DNA of 5,540 bases. Source: an uncultured Blautia sp. (GTDB taxonomy: Bacteria > Bacillota > Clostridia > Lachnospirales > Lachnospiraceae). The stretch spans positions 1-5,540 of the forward strand of contig CAAFRY010000211.1 in NCBI GenBank assembly GCA_900765525.1, given 5' to 3'. Below, piece after piece: positions 1-5,540 of the stretch (its first letter is position 1; the number at the start of each line of letters is the position of its first letter). Under the pieces are notes generated by a model that saw only the letters and a list, made by a program, of their open reading frames with translations, was not told the DNA's origin and made no database searches. Made by a program: the position numbers and the translations under genes.

Positions 1-1440
1 AAACGCATTGTGTACAAACGTTTAGAGAAAAACGGTGGAATTTCAGAGAATACCAATGGGGCTCTGGAACTGGCATCAGGAGAGTACATCATGCTTAGTG
101 ACCATGATGATGTATTAGAGAAAAACGCTTTATATGAAATCGTAAAGGTCCTGAATATGGATAACAGGCCGGATGTTATTTATACGGATGAAGACAAGGT
201 GACTATGGATGGTAAGGAGTACTTTGACCCTCATTTTAAACCGGATTTTAACTGGGATTTTCTGAGAAGCAACAATTATATATGCCATATTTTTGTGGTA
301 TCCAGGAAAATTGTGGATGAGGTAGGACTATTCCGGAAAGAGTATGACGGAGCTCAGGATTTTGATTTTATTCTTCGGTGTTGTGAGAAGGCAGAGCATA
401 TCTGGCATATTCCTAAGGTCCTTTATCATTGGCGTTCTCACCCTAATTCTACTGCAGGAAATCCAGCTAGTAAAATGTATGCCTATGAAAACGGAAAAAG
501 GGCGGTAGAGGCCCATTATCAGCGAATCGGCCAAAAAGCTCAGGTATTTATGACACCTTACTGGGGACGATACCGTTCAAAATTGGGGCATGAAGGCAAC
601 CCGCTAGTATCTATTATCATTCCCAATAAGGATTGTGTAGAAAATCTGGATAGATGTATCAGCTCTATTTATGAGAAAAGCACTTATAAAAATATAGAGA
701 TTTTGATAATTGAGAATGGAAGCGAAAAAGATGAAACCTTTGCTTTCTATACAAAAGTTCAGCAAGAAAGAGAGAATTTTAAGGTCCTGTATTGGAAAGA
801 ACTGTTTAATTATGCTACAGTCAATAATTACGGGGCTTCCCAGGCTAAGGGGGAATTTCTCATTTTTCTTCATAGTGATACAGAAATTATTACGCCGGAT
901 TGGATAGAAGAAATGTTAGGCTATTGTCAGAGACAGGATACAGGAGTTGTGGGCGTACGCCTATATTACCCTAACAATACGGTGCAGCATGCAGGAATGG
1001 TTTTAGGACTGGGGATAGACCATGTGGCAGGAAATGTTTTTTATAAAGTCAAAAGAAGTCAGTTTACTTATGGGGGCCGAGGCAATTCTACTCAGAACAT
1101 TAGCGCAGTGTCTTCTGCCTGCATGATGGTAAAAAAATCGCTTCATGATGAGGTGGGAGGTTTTGATAAACATTTTGAAAGAGCTTACTGTGATGTGGAT
1201 TATTGCTTGAGAATAAAACAACTTGGAAAACAAGTGGTTTTCCAGGCATTTGTGGAGTTGTACCATTATAAATCCAGGACAAAGGCATCCAAGGATGCCG
1301 GTGGAAAAAGAGAACGGTTTTATAAAGAGGCCCAGCTTTTCAAAGAGAGATGGGAAGAAATTTTAAAGAAAGGAGACCCTTATTACAATCCTAACCTGAC
1401 TTTAAAGCATTCTGATTGTTCTATAAAATGGGAAAAATAA
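1..1440 (+). CDS. Tandem-domain GT2 glycosyltransferase (RfbC-like), 5' end outside window
   Basis: Probably a cytoplasmic enzyme that transfers sugars from nucleotide-sugar donors to a growing surface polysaccharide; donor and acceptor cannot be read from sequence. The frame is open from base 1 and the first codons (K-R-I-V-Y-K-R) match residues 324-330 of the downstream paralogue, so about 320 residues are missing upstream and the GTG at base 10 is an internal valine codon. The visible 479 residues hold the end of a first GT-A domain, with DHDD at visible residues 34-37 (the metal/nucleotide DxD site) and G-A-Q-D-F-D around 117-122. A second GT2 domain begins with PLVSIIIPNKD near 201. In it the usual N-N-D is H291-S292-D293, and the late acidic motif is Y-C-D-V-D (D398, D400). 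No membrane segment is seen in the visible part. The stop lies 10 bases before the next gene, suggesting one operon. Sampled stretches are more AT-rich than in the neighbour. Family assignment is firm; role and specificity are inferred. Confidence 0.9.
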   Translation, partial: KRIVYKRLEKNGGISENTNGALELASGEYIMLSDHDDVLEKNALYEIVKVLNMDNRPDVIYTDEDKVTMDGKEYFDPHFKPDFNWDFLRSNNYICHIFVVSRKIVDEVGLFRKEYDGAQDFDFILRCCEKAEHIWHIPKVLYHWRSHPNSTAGNPASKMYAYENGKRAVEAHYQRIGQKAQVFMTPYWGRYRSKLGHEGNPLVSIIIPNKDCVENLDRCISSIYEKSTYKNIEILIIENGSEKDETFAFYTKVQQERENFKVLYWKELFNYATVNNYGASQAKGEFLIFLHSDTEIITPDWIEEMLGYCQRQDTGVVGVRLYYPNNTVQHAGMVLGLGIDHVAGNVFYKVKRSQFTYGGRGNSTQNISAVSSACMMVKKSLHDEVGGFDKHFERAYCDVDYCLRIKQLGKQVVFQAFVELYHYKSRTKASKDAGGKRERFYKEAQLFKERWEEILKKGDPYYNPNLTLKHSDCSIKWEK

Positions 1441-1445
1441 GGGAG
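1439..1445 (+). promoter_or_regulatory. Ribosome binding site of the second glycosyltransferase gene
   Basis: AAGGGAG overlaps the TAA stop of the upstream gene and ends five bases before the ATG at 1451. This supports ATG 1451 as the start over the in-frame ATG seven residues into the ORF (codon 6, 1466), and suggests translational coupling, since a ribosome ending on the first gene would already sit on this site. No promoter fits in the 10-base gap. Confidence 0.7.
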
Positions 1446-1450
1446 AAAAC

Positions 1451-3853
1451 ATGGAACACAGGATAATGGAAGTGGAAAAGGAGCGGTTCAGTCTTGCAGA
1501 TGAGAACTGCTATATGATTTGGGGAACCTGGGATGAAGGATTTCAGCCGGAGCTGTTTCTGGACAAAACAAAGATAGAGAAAGCTATTTCTTATAAAGCA
1601 GAAGAGGGATATATTGAGGTAAGGCTGAACTTGTCAAAAGACTGGGAACAGTACCGGAAGGTCTGTGTCTACGGACGAAAGGGCAATAAGAAAATCCTTT
1701 GGTTTTCCGAAAAAACAGAGAAGCTTTTGAAGAAAAGAAATATGCCTCAGTATTACATTGACTATGCGGATGTTGACTATGAGCAGAAAAAATGCATGAT
1801 TAGCGGCTGGGCTGTTTATGGAAGACCTCTGGAAATTTATGTGGAGAGCCAGGAGAGAAAACCTATGGAATTTTCTCTGGACAGAGTGGACCGCACCGAC
1901 GTGCGGCAGCAGTATCCGGAGGCCGATGTGGGAAAGGAATGTGGCTTTTTCTGTGAGTTTTCCTTTGACAAGGAGAAAGGTGTCAGGCTGGTGTTTTCCT
2001 CGGGAGGCCATCGGTCTGTGCGCTATATCAGCCTTCAGAAAAGGAAGATGTACGGGGAAAAGGTCAGCTTTTATTACCATAAGGGAGTCCGGTATTTCCG
2101 CCTTCACGGAGCCAAGGGCTTTGCGGCCAAGCTGGTGAAAAAAGCGGAGGACTACAAGACAAGGCCCTATCCCTATGGGAAATGGTATCCCAGACATGCG
2201 GCCAGTGAGGATGAGCTGAGAAAGCAGAGAGAGAAGGTATTTGCCTACCAGCCCTTAATCAGCATTGTGATTCCGCTGTACAATACTCCGGCCCAGTATC
2301 TGAAAGAGCTGGTAGATTCTGTTTTAGCACAGACTTATGGAAACTTCCAGCTTTGTCTGGCAGACGGAAGTGACAATGACAAAGTTCAGGACTGCATCCA
2401 GGAGCTGTATGCAGGAGAAAAGAGAATCACCTACAAAAGACTGGAAAATAACGGGGGAATATCTGCCAATACCAACGGAGCCATAGAACTGGCCAAAGGA
2501 GATTTCATCATGTTCTCTGACCATGACGATACTCTTGCCCCCAATGCCCTCTATGAGATTGTAAGAGAAATCAATGAAAATCCGGGGACAGATGTGGTTT
2601 ATACAGATGAGGACAAGGTAACCATGGACGGCCGCAGATATTATGACCCTCATTTCAAACCGGATTTTAATTTAGATATGCTGAGAAGCAATAATTATAT
2701 CTGTCATATCTTTGTGGTGAAAAGAGAGGTTTTAGAGAAAGCAGGCATGCTCCGGAGCCAGTACGACGGAGCCCAGGATTATGATTTTATCCTGCGGTGC
2801 TGCGAGCAGGCGGAAAAAATCAGGCATGTGGCGAAAATTCTTTACCATTGGAGAAATCATCCCGCATCAACGGCAGGAAATCCGGAAAGTAAGATGTATG
2901 CCTATGAAGCCGGCCGTGCTGCTGTACAGGCCCATTATGACAGACTGGGCATAGAGGCTAAGGTGACGATGACAGAGAACTGGGGGCGGTACCGCACAGA
3001 GCTTCCGGTTCAGGGAGAGCCTTTGGTTTCTGTGATTATCCCCAATAAAGACCACAAAGAAGAACTGCAGAAGTGTGTGGAATCTATTTATGAGAAATCC
3101 ACCTACCCCAATTTTGAGATTATTCTGGTGGAGAACAACAGTACCACAGATGAAATTTTCCAGTATTATGAAGAGCTGAAGCAACAGCATGCTAATCTGA
3201 AGGTGCTGGAGTGGAAGGATGGCTTTAATTACTCAGCTATCAATAATTTTGCCGTGGGACATGCAGAGGGAGAATATATCCTGCTGCTGAATAATGACGT
3301 GGAAGTTATCACCGAAAACTGGATAGAGGAAATGCTGGGCTACTGCCAGAGAGAGGATGTAGGAGCTGTGGGAGCCAAGCTTCTGTACCCCAATGACAGG
3401 ATACAGCATGCCGGTGTTATCATCGGTATGGGACAGTCGGGAACAGCAGGCCATATTTTCCACAATCTTCCCAAGGAGCAGTTCTCCTATGCGGGAAGAA
3501 CCCAGACTACCCAGGATTTAAGCGCTGTGACAGCGGCCTGCATGATGGTGAAAAAATCCCTGTATCAGGAGCTTCAAGGCCTGGATGAGGATTTCAAAGT
3601 GGCATTCAATGATATTGATTTTTGTCTTAGAATAAGAGAAAAAGGGCTGCTGGTGGTTTACCAGGCCTATGTGGAGCTGTACCACTATGAATCTCTTACA
3701 AGGGGATATGATAAAAGCGCTGAAAACAAGAAGCGGTTTGAGGCTGAGACAAAGCGGTTTAAAAGCAAATGGGCAGAGGTTCTGGAGAAAAAAGACCCCT
3801 ACTATAATCCAAATTTCAGTCTGTTAAGAAATGACTGCTCCCTTCAAAAATAA
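1451..3853 (+). CDS. Tandem-domain GT2 glycosyltransferase (RfbC-like), complete, 800 residues
   Basis: Predicted cytoplasmic bifunctional glycosyltransferase for a cell-surface polysaccharide. Residues 1-267 form an accessory region with alternating hydrophobic/charged strands. Its part around 105-205 has a G-W-A turn and an R-x-D-V...YP...CGF pattern that I associate with the N-terminal beta-rich region of large GT2 enzymes; its function is unknown to me. The first GT-A domain starts at P268 (LISIVIPLYN), has D357-H-D359-D360 as its DxD site, Y-T-D-E-D at 384-388, and G-A-Q-D443-Y-D445 as the probable catalytic-base region. The second domain starts at P524 (LVSVIIPNKD), with N614-N615-D616 and F-N-D721-I-D723. 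This order (RfbC-like, then a GT2_like_c-type domain) is typical of O-antigen and rhamnan-type enzymes. There are no signal peptide or membrane helices. It is a tandem paralogue of the upstream gene, about 58% identical over the 477 residues that can be compared (hand count). The start is supported by AAGGGAG. Sugar specificity cannot be determined; an inactive or scaffolding domain is possible but all key acidic residues are present. Confidence 0.93.
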   Translation: MEHRIMEVEKERFSLADENCYMIWGTWDEGFQPELFLDKTKIEKAISYKAEEGYIEVRLNLSKDWEQYRKVCVYGRKGNKKILWFSEKTEKLLKKRNMPQYYIDYADVDYEQKKCMISGWAVYGRPLEIYVESQERKPMEFSLDRVDRTDVRQQYPEADVGKECGFFCEFSFDKEKGVRLVFSSGGHRSVRYISLQKRKMYGEKVSFYYHKGVRYFRLHGAKGFAAKLVKKAEDYKTRPYPYGKWYPRHAASEDELRKQREKVFAYQPLISIVIPLYNTPAQYLKELVDSVLAQTYGNFQLCLADGSDNDKVQDCIQELYAGEKRITYKRLENNGGISANTNGAIELAKGDFIMFSDHDDTLAPNALYEIVREINENPGTDVVYTDEDKVTMDGRRYYDPHFKPDFNLDMLRSNNYICHIFVVKREVLEKAGMLRSQYDGAQDYDFILRCCEQAEKIRHVAKILYHWRNHPASTAGNPESKMYAYEAGRAAVQAHYDRLGIEAKVTMTENWGRYRTELPVQGEPLVSVIIPNKDHKEELQKCVESIYEKSTYPNFEIILVENNSTTDEIFQYYEELKQQHANLKVLEWKDGFNYSAINNFAVGHAEGEYILLLNNDVEVITENWIEEMLGYCQREDVGAVGAKLLYPNDRIQHAGVIIGMGQSGTAGHIFHNLPKEQFSYAGRTQTTQDLSAVTAACMMVKKSLYQELQGLDEDFKVAFNDIDFCLRIREKGLLVVYQAYVELYHYESLTRGYDKSAENKKRFEAETKRFKSKWAEVLEKKDPYYNPNFSLLRNDCSLQK

Positions 3854-3897
3854 ACAGGAAAACAGAGAAACAAGCAGCAAGAGAATAGATAAAGAAA

Positions 3898-3938
3898 AAA
3901 GTACCAGAAAGAAGCAGGCAAATAAGAAAGTACCAGAA
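3898..3938. repeat. Short direct repeat in purine-rich intergenic spacer
   Basis: The 12-base unit AAAGTACCAGAA occurs at 3898-3909 and again at 3927-3938. It lies in the 3854-3994 stretch, which is strongly A/G-rich on the plus strand, has stops in every forward frame and carries no ribosome site followed by a usable ORF. I see no gene there. The repeat may be a chance or slippage duplication in biased sequence; no function is evident. Confidence 0.45.
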
Positions 3939-3994
3939 GGATATAAACACGACTAACAGAGAAGGGCGGCAGGCATCATACTGAAAAAGGGAAA

Positions 3995-4073
3995 ATAGCA
4001 TAAAGAGAAGGCATATCAGGGAAAGGAAAATTCTTTTGATATGCCTTCTTTTTATGCTGTGTTATTTTTCTTT
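3995..4073. terminator. Long hairpin, likely bidirectional terminator between convergent genes
   Basis: Arms 3995-4018 and 4037-4060 form a 24-bp stem. In plus-strand RNA every pair forms, two of them as G-U (3996/4059 and 4002/4053), and bases inside the loop (4022-4027 with 4031-4036) can extend it past a GGG bulge. On the plus strand it is followed by a T-rich tract (4062-4073). On the minus strand it begins 15 bases after the carboxypeptidase stop and is followed by TTTT, CCC, TTTTT. Position and symmetry suit shared termination of both units. The two G-U pairs become A-C mismatches in minus-strand RNA, so the plus direction should be slightly more stable, although the hairpin lies 141 bases beyond the glycosyltransferase stop. 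Confidence 0.8.
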
Positions 4074-4075
4074 AT

Positions 4076-5335
4076 CTACGCTGATGCAGCAGATTTTTTC
4101 TTCTTCTTTTTCTTTTTGTTCTTTTTTCTTCTGAAATCCAGGACTCCTTTTACTGTCAGTATCAGGAATGCAAGGCTTACCAAAGCCAGAACCAGCATCA
4201 TGATGGGGAATACTAAATCCGGGCCGTCAATTTGGTGCAGGGCAGGCTTAGCAAAAAGCAAGGGTTCTATGGTCTCCACTTCCAAAGGCAAATCTTTCTG
4301 TACGCTGGACAGCGTTACGCCCCGGTAGGAATAGGAGCGGGTGCGCTTGGTGCCGTCTTCTGAATCCGTATCTGAAGCCATAAGACAGTCTGTAGGCGCA
4401 TCGTTGGGAAGGTCCACATAGGTTACCGGCTCTGTGCCTGTCCAGTACAGGGGTACCTTGTGGAAGTTGTCAAAGCCATAGTCAAAAAGAGCTACCGTAT
4501 CTGTGAAACGGTGGTCCCCGTCGGAACGCATGACTACGCACACCAGAGTCATATCATCCCGGGTAGCGGCGGTTACCAGTGTATTTTTGGCTGCTTCTGT
4601 GTGACCGGTTTTGCCGGCTATGGCGCCTTCATACTGAAAGTCCCCTTCTGTCAGCAGTGCATTGTGATTTTCCAGATTTCTGGGCTGAGAGGTTTTGTTG
4701 GTGGCCGGAATAGTGTATGTGGCGGCTCCTGCTACCTTACAGAAATTTTCATTTTTCACGGCCTCTGCTAAAATAATAGCTAAATCATGGGCAGTGGAAT
4801 AGTGATTAGGGTCTGGCAGGCCGTTGGCATTTACAAAATGGGTATTTTTACATCCCAACTGGGCGGCCCGCTGGTTCATCATAGCCACAAAATTATCCAC
4901 AGAACCGGCTACCTGGACAGCCATCTGAGTACAGATTTCATTGGCAGAGGCCAGCATAATGGCATACAGGCACTGCTCTACGGTAAGAACCTCTCCTACC
5001 TGGCCGTTAATGCTGGAATTTCCCGGTTCCAGGTCGGGGAGTATTACATCTGTAAGAGTGACCTGGGTATTCACGTCTTCTATGTTTTCCAAAATGAGAA
5101 GAGCTGTCATGACTTTCGTGGTGCTGGCAGGATAACGAATTTCGTCCATCCCCTTGTCGTAAAGCACCTGGCTTGTATCTGCATCCATGAGGATTCCCGT
5201 TTCCTCTGCGATTTCTGGAGCCTGTGGCCATCCGGCAGGTAATTCTCCGGCCATAACCGGAGTGGAAAGTCCCAGAACCAGCGAAAGAGCCAACAGAGGG
5301 GCCAGAACATATTTTAAAAATTTAATACTTTTCAA
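4076..5335 (-). CDS. D-alanyl-D-alanine carboxypeptidase, S11 family (DacF/PBP5-like), membrane-anchored
   Basis: Low-molecular-weight penicillin-binding protein that removes the terminal D-Ala from peptidoglycan pentapeptides outside the membrane. With the TTG start at 5335 it has 419 residues. Residues 1-29 are a signal peptide: K-rich start, hydrophobic core LAPLLALSLVLGL, cleavage expected after V-M-A29. The catalytic domain follows, with S71-T-T-K74 (nucleophile and base), S130-A-N132 and K242-T-G-H-T. Residues about 292-370 replace or form a C-terminal beta domain of the PBP5 type, only weakly recognisable. A membrane helix spans about 375-395, then FRRKK, N, eight lysines (407-414) and SAASA, so the tail should be cytoplasmic. 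All catalytic motifs are intact, so activity is likely. In-frame codons continue upstream to 5524, but the ribosome site, promoter and signal peptide all place the start at 5335. Monocistronic and convergent with the glycosyltransferases. dacF, dacA and dacB paralogues cannot be told apart here, so no symbol is given. Confidence 0.95.
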   Translation of the reverse strand: MKSIKFLKYVLAPLLALSLVLGLSTPVMAGELPAGWPQAPEIAEETGILMDADTSQVLYDKGMDEIRYPASTTKVMTALLILENIEDVNTQVTLTDVILPDLEPGNSSINGQVGEVLTVEQCLYAIMLASANEICTQMAVQVAGSVDNFVAMMNQRAAQLGCKNTHFVNANGLPDPNHYSTAHDLAIILAEAVKNENFCKVAGAATYTIPATNKTSQPRNLENHNALLTEGDFQYEGAIAGKTGHTEAAKNTLVTAATRDDMTLVCVVMRSDGDHRFTDTVALFDYGFDNFHKVPLYWTGTEPVTYVDLPNDAPTDCLMASDTDSEDGTKRTRSYSYRGVTLSSVQKDLPLEVETIEPLLFAKPALHQIDGPDLVFPIMMLVLALVSLAFLILTVKGVLDFRRKKNKKKKKKKKSAASA

Positions 5336-5345
5336 AAAAATTTTA

Positions 5346-5353
5346 CCTCCTTT
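5346..5353 (-). promoter_or_regulatory. Strong ribosome binding site deciding the TTG start of the carboxypeptidase
   Basis: On the minus strand AAAGGAGG ends ten bases before TTG at 5335-5333. It is a near-perfect complement to the 16S rRNA 3' end. The next in-frame ATG downstream is M28, at the signal-peptide cleavage site, and would remove the export signal, so the TTG is the only sensible start. The spacing is slightly long, which together with TTG may moderate expression. Confidence 0.85.
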
Positions 5354-5369
5354 GCAGCGAATCAGATAC

Positions 5370-5398
5370 AGTATACCATAATAATGGTTTTCTTTAAA
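5370..5398 (-). promoter_or_regulatory. Sigma-A type promoter of the carboxypeptidase gene
   Basis: Reading the minus strand, TTTAAA (5398-5393) and TATACT (5375-5370) are separated by 17 bases, and the -10 hexamer is preceded by TGG, giving an extended -10 (TGn). Transcription would start near 5363, leaving a leader of roughly 28 bases that contains the ribosome site. A five-base inverted repeat (ACCAT/ATGGT, 5375-5379 and 5384-5388) lies in the spacer next to the -10. The -35 is a 4/6 match, so the extended -10 probably carries much of the strength. Confidence 0.65.
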
Positions 5399-5452
5399 TA
5401 AAAAATGTGATAGAATAAGCAAATGAATGAGACAATAGTTACTGTTCGCATA

Positions 5453-5479
5453 GCAGCCCGACACTTGCTGTCGGGCTGC
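5453..5479. other. Perfect GC-rich 11-bp hairpin without U-tract
   Basis: Arms GCAGCCCGACA (5453-5463) and TGTCGGGCTGC (5469-5479) pair perfectly around the five-base loop CTTGC. Neither strand has a T-run after it, so it is not a standard intrinsic terminator. It lies about 55 bases upstream of the carboxypeptidase -35, outside that transcript. It could be a terminator remnant for an upstream minus-strand unit, a dispersed palindromic repeat, or part of an RNA on the other strand. Which of these is right cannot be decided here. Confidence 0.6.
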
Positions 5480-5511
5480 GTAAGAACATGATTCAGGTGT
5501 GAGCAGGCTCC

Positions 5512-5526
5512 TTTTGCGAAGCAAAA
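5512..5526. other. Small 6-bp hairpin near the window end
   Basis: TTTTGC (5512-5517) and GCAAAA (5521-5526) pair around GAA; read on the minus strand the loop is TTC. It sits 32 bases from the larger hairpin. AGGC at 5505-5508 and GCCT at 5537-5540 could close a larger fold around it, but that structure runs into the window edge. No gene is supported between 5400 and 5540. Confidence 0.35.
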
Positions 5527-5540
5527 CTTTAAATGGGCCT

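Noticed and set aside
1634..2197. 187-codon open frame on the minus strand, opposite the second glycosyltransferase
   Set aside because: It lies fully inside a clear GT2 gene, has no ribosome site that I can see, and its product shows no recognisable domain; it is a shadow of the real gene. The same applies to the other minus-strand frames within 328-3463.
3854..3994. Small gene or ncRNA in the purine-rich gap
   Set aside because: Forward frames are broken by stops within short distances, there is no ribosome site plus start pair, and no promoter-like pair was found. The stretch looks like a biased spacer.
4041..4328. 95-codon plus-strand frame with a phenylalanine run
   Set aside because: It is the reverse reading of the lysine tract and starts inside the terminator stem, so its hydrophobic run is an artefact of the poly-A/G coding tract.
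4787..5242. 151-codon plus-strand frame (and others at 4460-4771 and 4941-5135) opposite the carboxypeptidase
   Set aside because: All lie antisense to a protein with complete catalytic motifs, and none has a ribosome site or a sensible product.
5411..5416. Divergent plus-strand promoter with TAGAAT as -10
   Set aside because: No acceptable -35 lies 16-18 bases upstream and no plus-strand gene begins before the window end; the only ATG nearby (5488) gives a four-codon frame.
5433..5446. Imperfect ACA-N8-TGT dyad as a regulator site
   Set aside because: Only five of seven half-site positions match, and it lies about 35 bases upstream of the -35; too weak to call.
5336..5524. N-terminal extension of the carboxypeptidase, cysteine-containing, up to TTG 5524
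   Set aside because: It overlaps the promoter, ribosome site and hairpin, and would place 63 residues before a normal signal peptide. Taken as non-coding.
1..5540. CRISPR array, insertion sequence, tRNA, rRNA, toxin-antitoxin or phage-defence genes
   Set aside because: No regularly spaced repeats, terminal inverted repeats with a transposase, tRNA cloverleaf, or small paired genes were seen on either strand.

Overview
The window looks like part of a chromosome of a gut-type Clostridia, most likely a Lachnospiraceae member (Blautia/Ruminococcus/Dorea-like). This is inferred from moderate-to-low GC, strong AGGAGG-type ribosome sites, a TTG start, and the style of the encoded proteins: a large tandem-domain family 2 glycosyltransferase (GT2) and a Gram-positive D-Ala-D-Ala carboxypeptidase with a C-terminal membrane helix. 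No rRNA, tRNA, CRISPR array, transposase or phage gene is visible.

Left part (1-3853, plus strand): two adjacent, co-oriented genes for tandem-domain GT2 enzymes of the RfbC-like type, separated by 10 bases and probably co-transcribed. The first is cut by the window edge; only its C-terminal 479 residues are present. The second is complete (800 residues): an N-terminal accessory region of about 267 residues, then two GT-A fold transferase domains. The visible part of the first protein aligns without gaps to residues 324-800 of the second, so they are tandem paralogues. Together they would act in the cytoplasm, adding sugars to a surface polysaccharide (capsule, rhamnan or wall-linked glycan). 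The window looks like the downstream end of such a cluster.

Middle (3854-4075): a purine-rich, non-coding gap with a short direct repeat and a long hairpin (3995-4060) that serves as a likely shared terminator for the two convergent transcription units.

Right part (4076-5335, minus strand): a complete gene for a secreted, membrane-anchored D-alanyl-D-alanine carboxypeptidase (peptidase family S11, DacF/PBP5-like). Its signal peptide, SxxK, SxN and KTG motifs are all intact, and it ends in a membrane helix plus a run of lysines. Its start is a TTG behind a strong ribosome site, and a good promoter lies just upstream. The last ~140 bases (5400-5540) hold no gene that I can support, only two hairpins, one a perfect GC-rich 11-bp stem without a U-tract.

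The two sides share a cell-envelope theme (surface glycan assembly and peptidoglycan trimming), but they are convergent and separately transcribed, so nothing in the sequence ties them functionally. I do not see a clearly new biological system. The most interesting points are the uneven divergence and altered active-site neighbourhood in the second transferase domain of the first paralogue, and the unusual lysine-rich tail of the carboxypeptidase.
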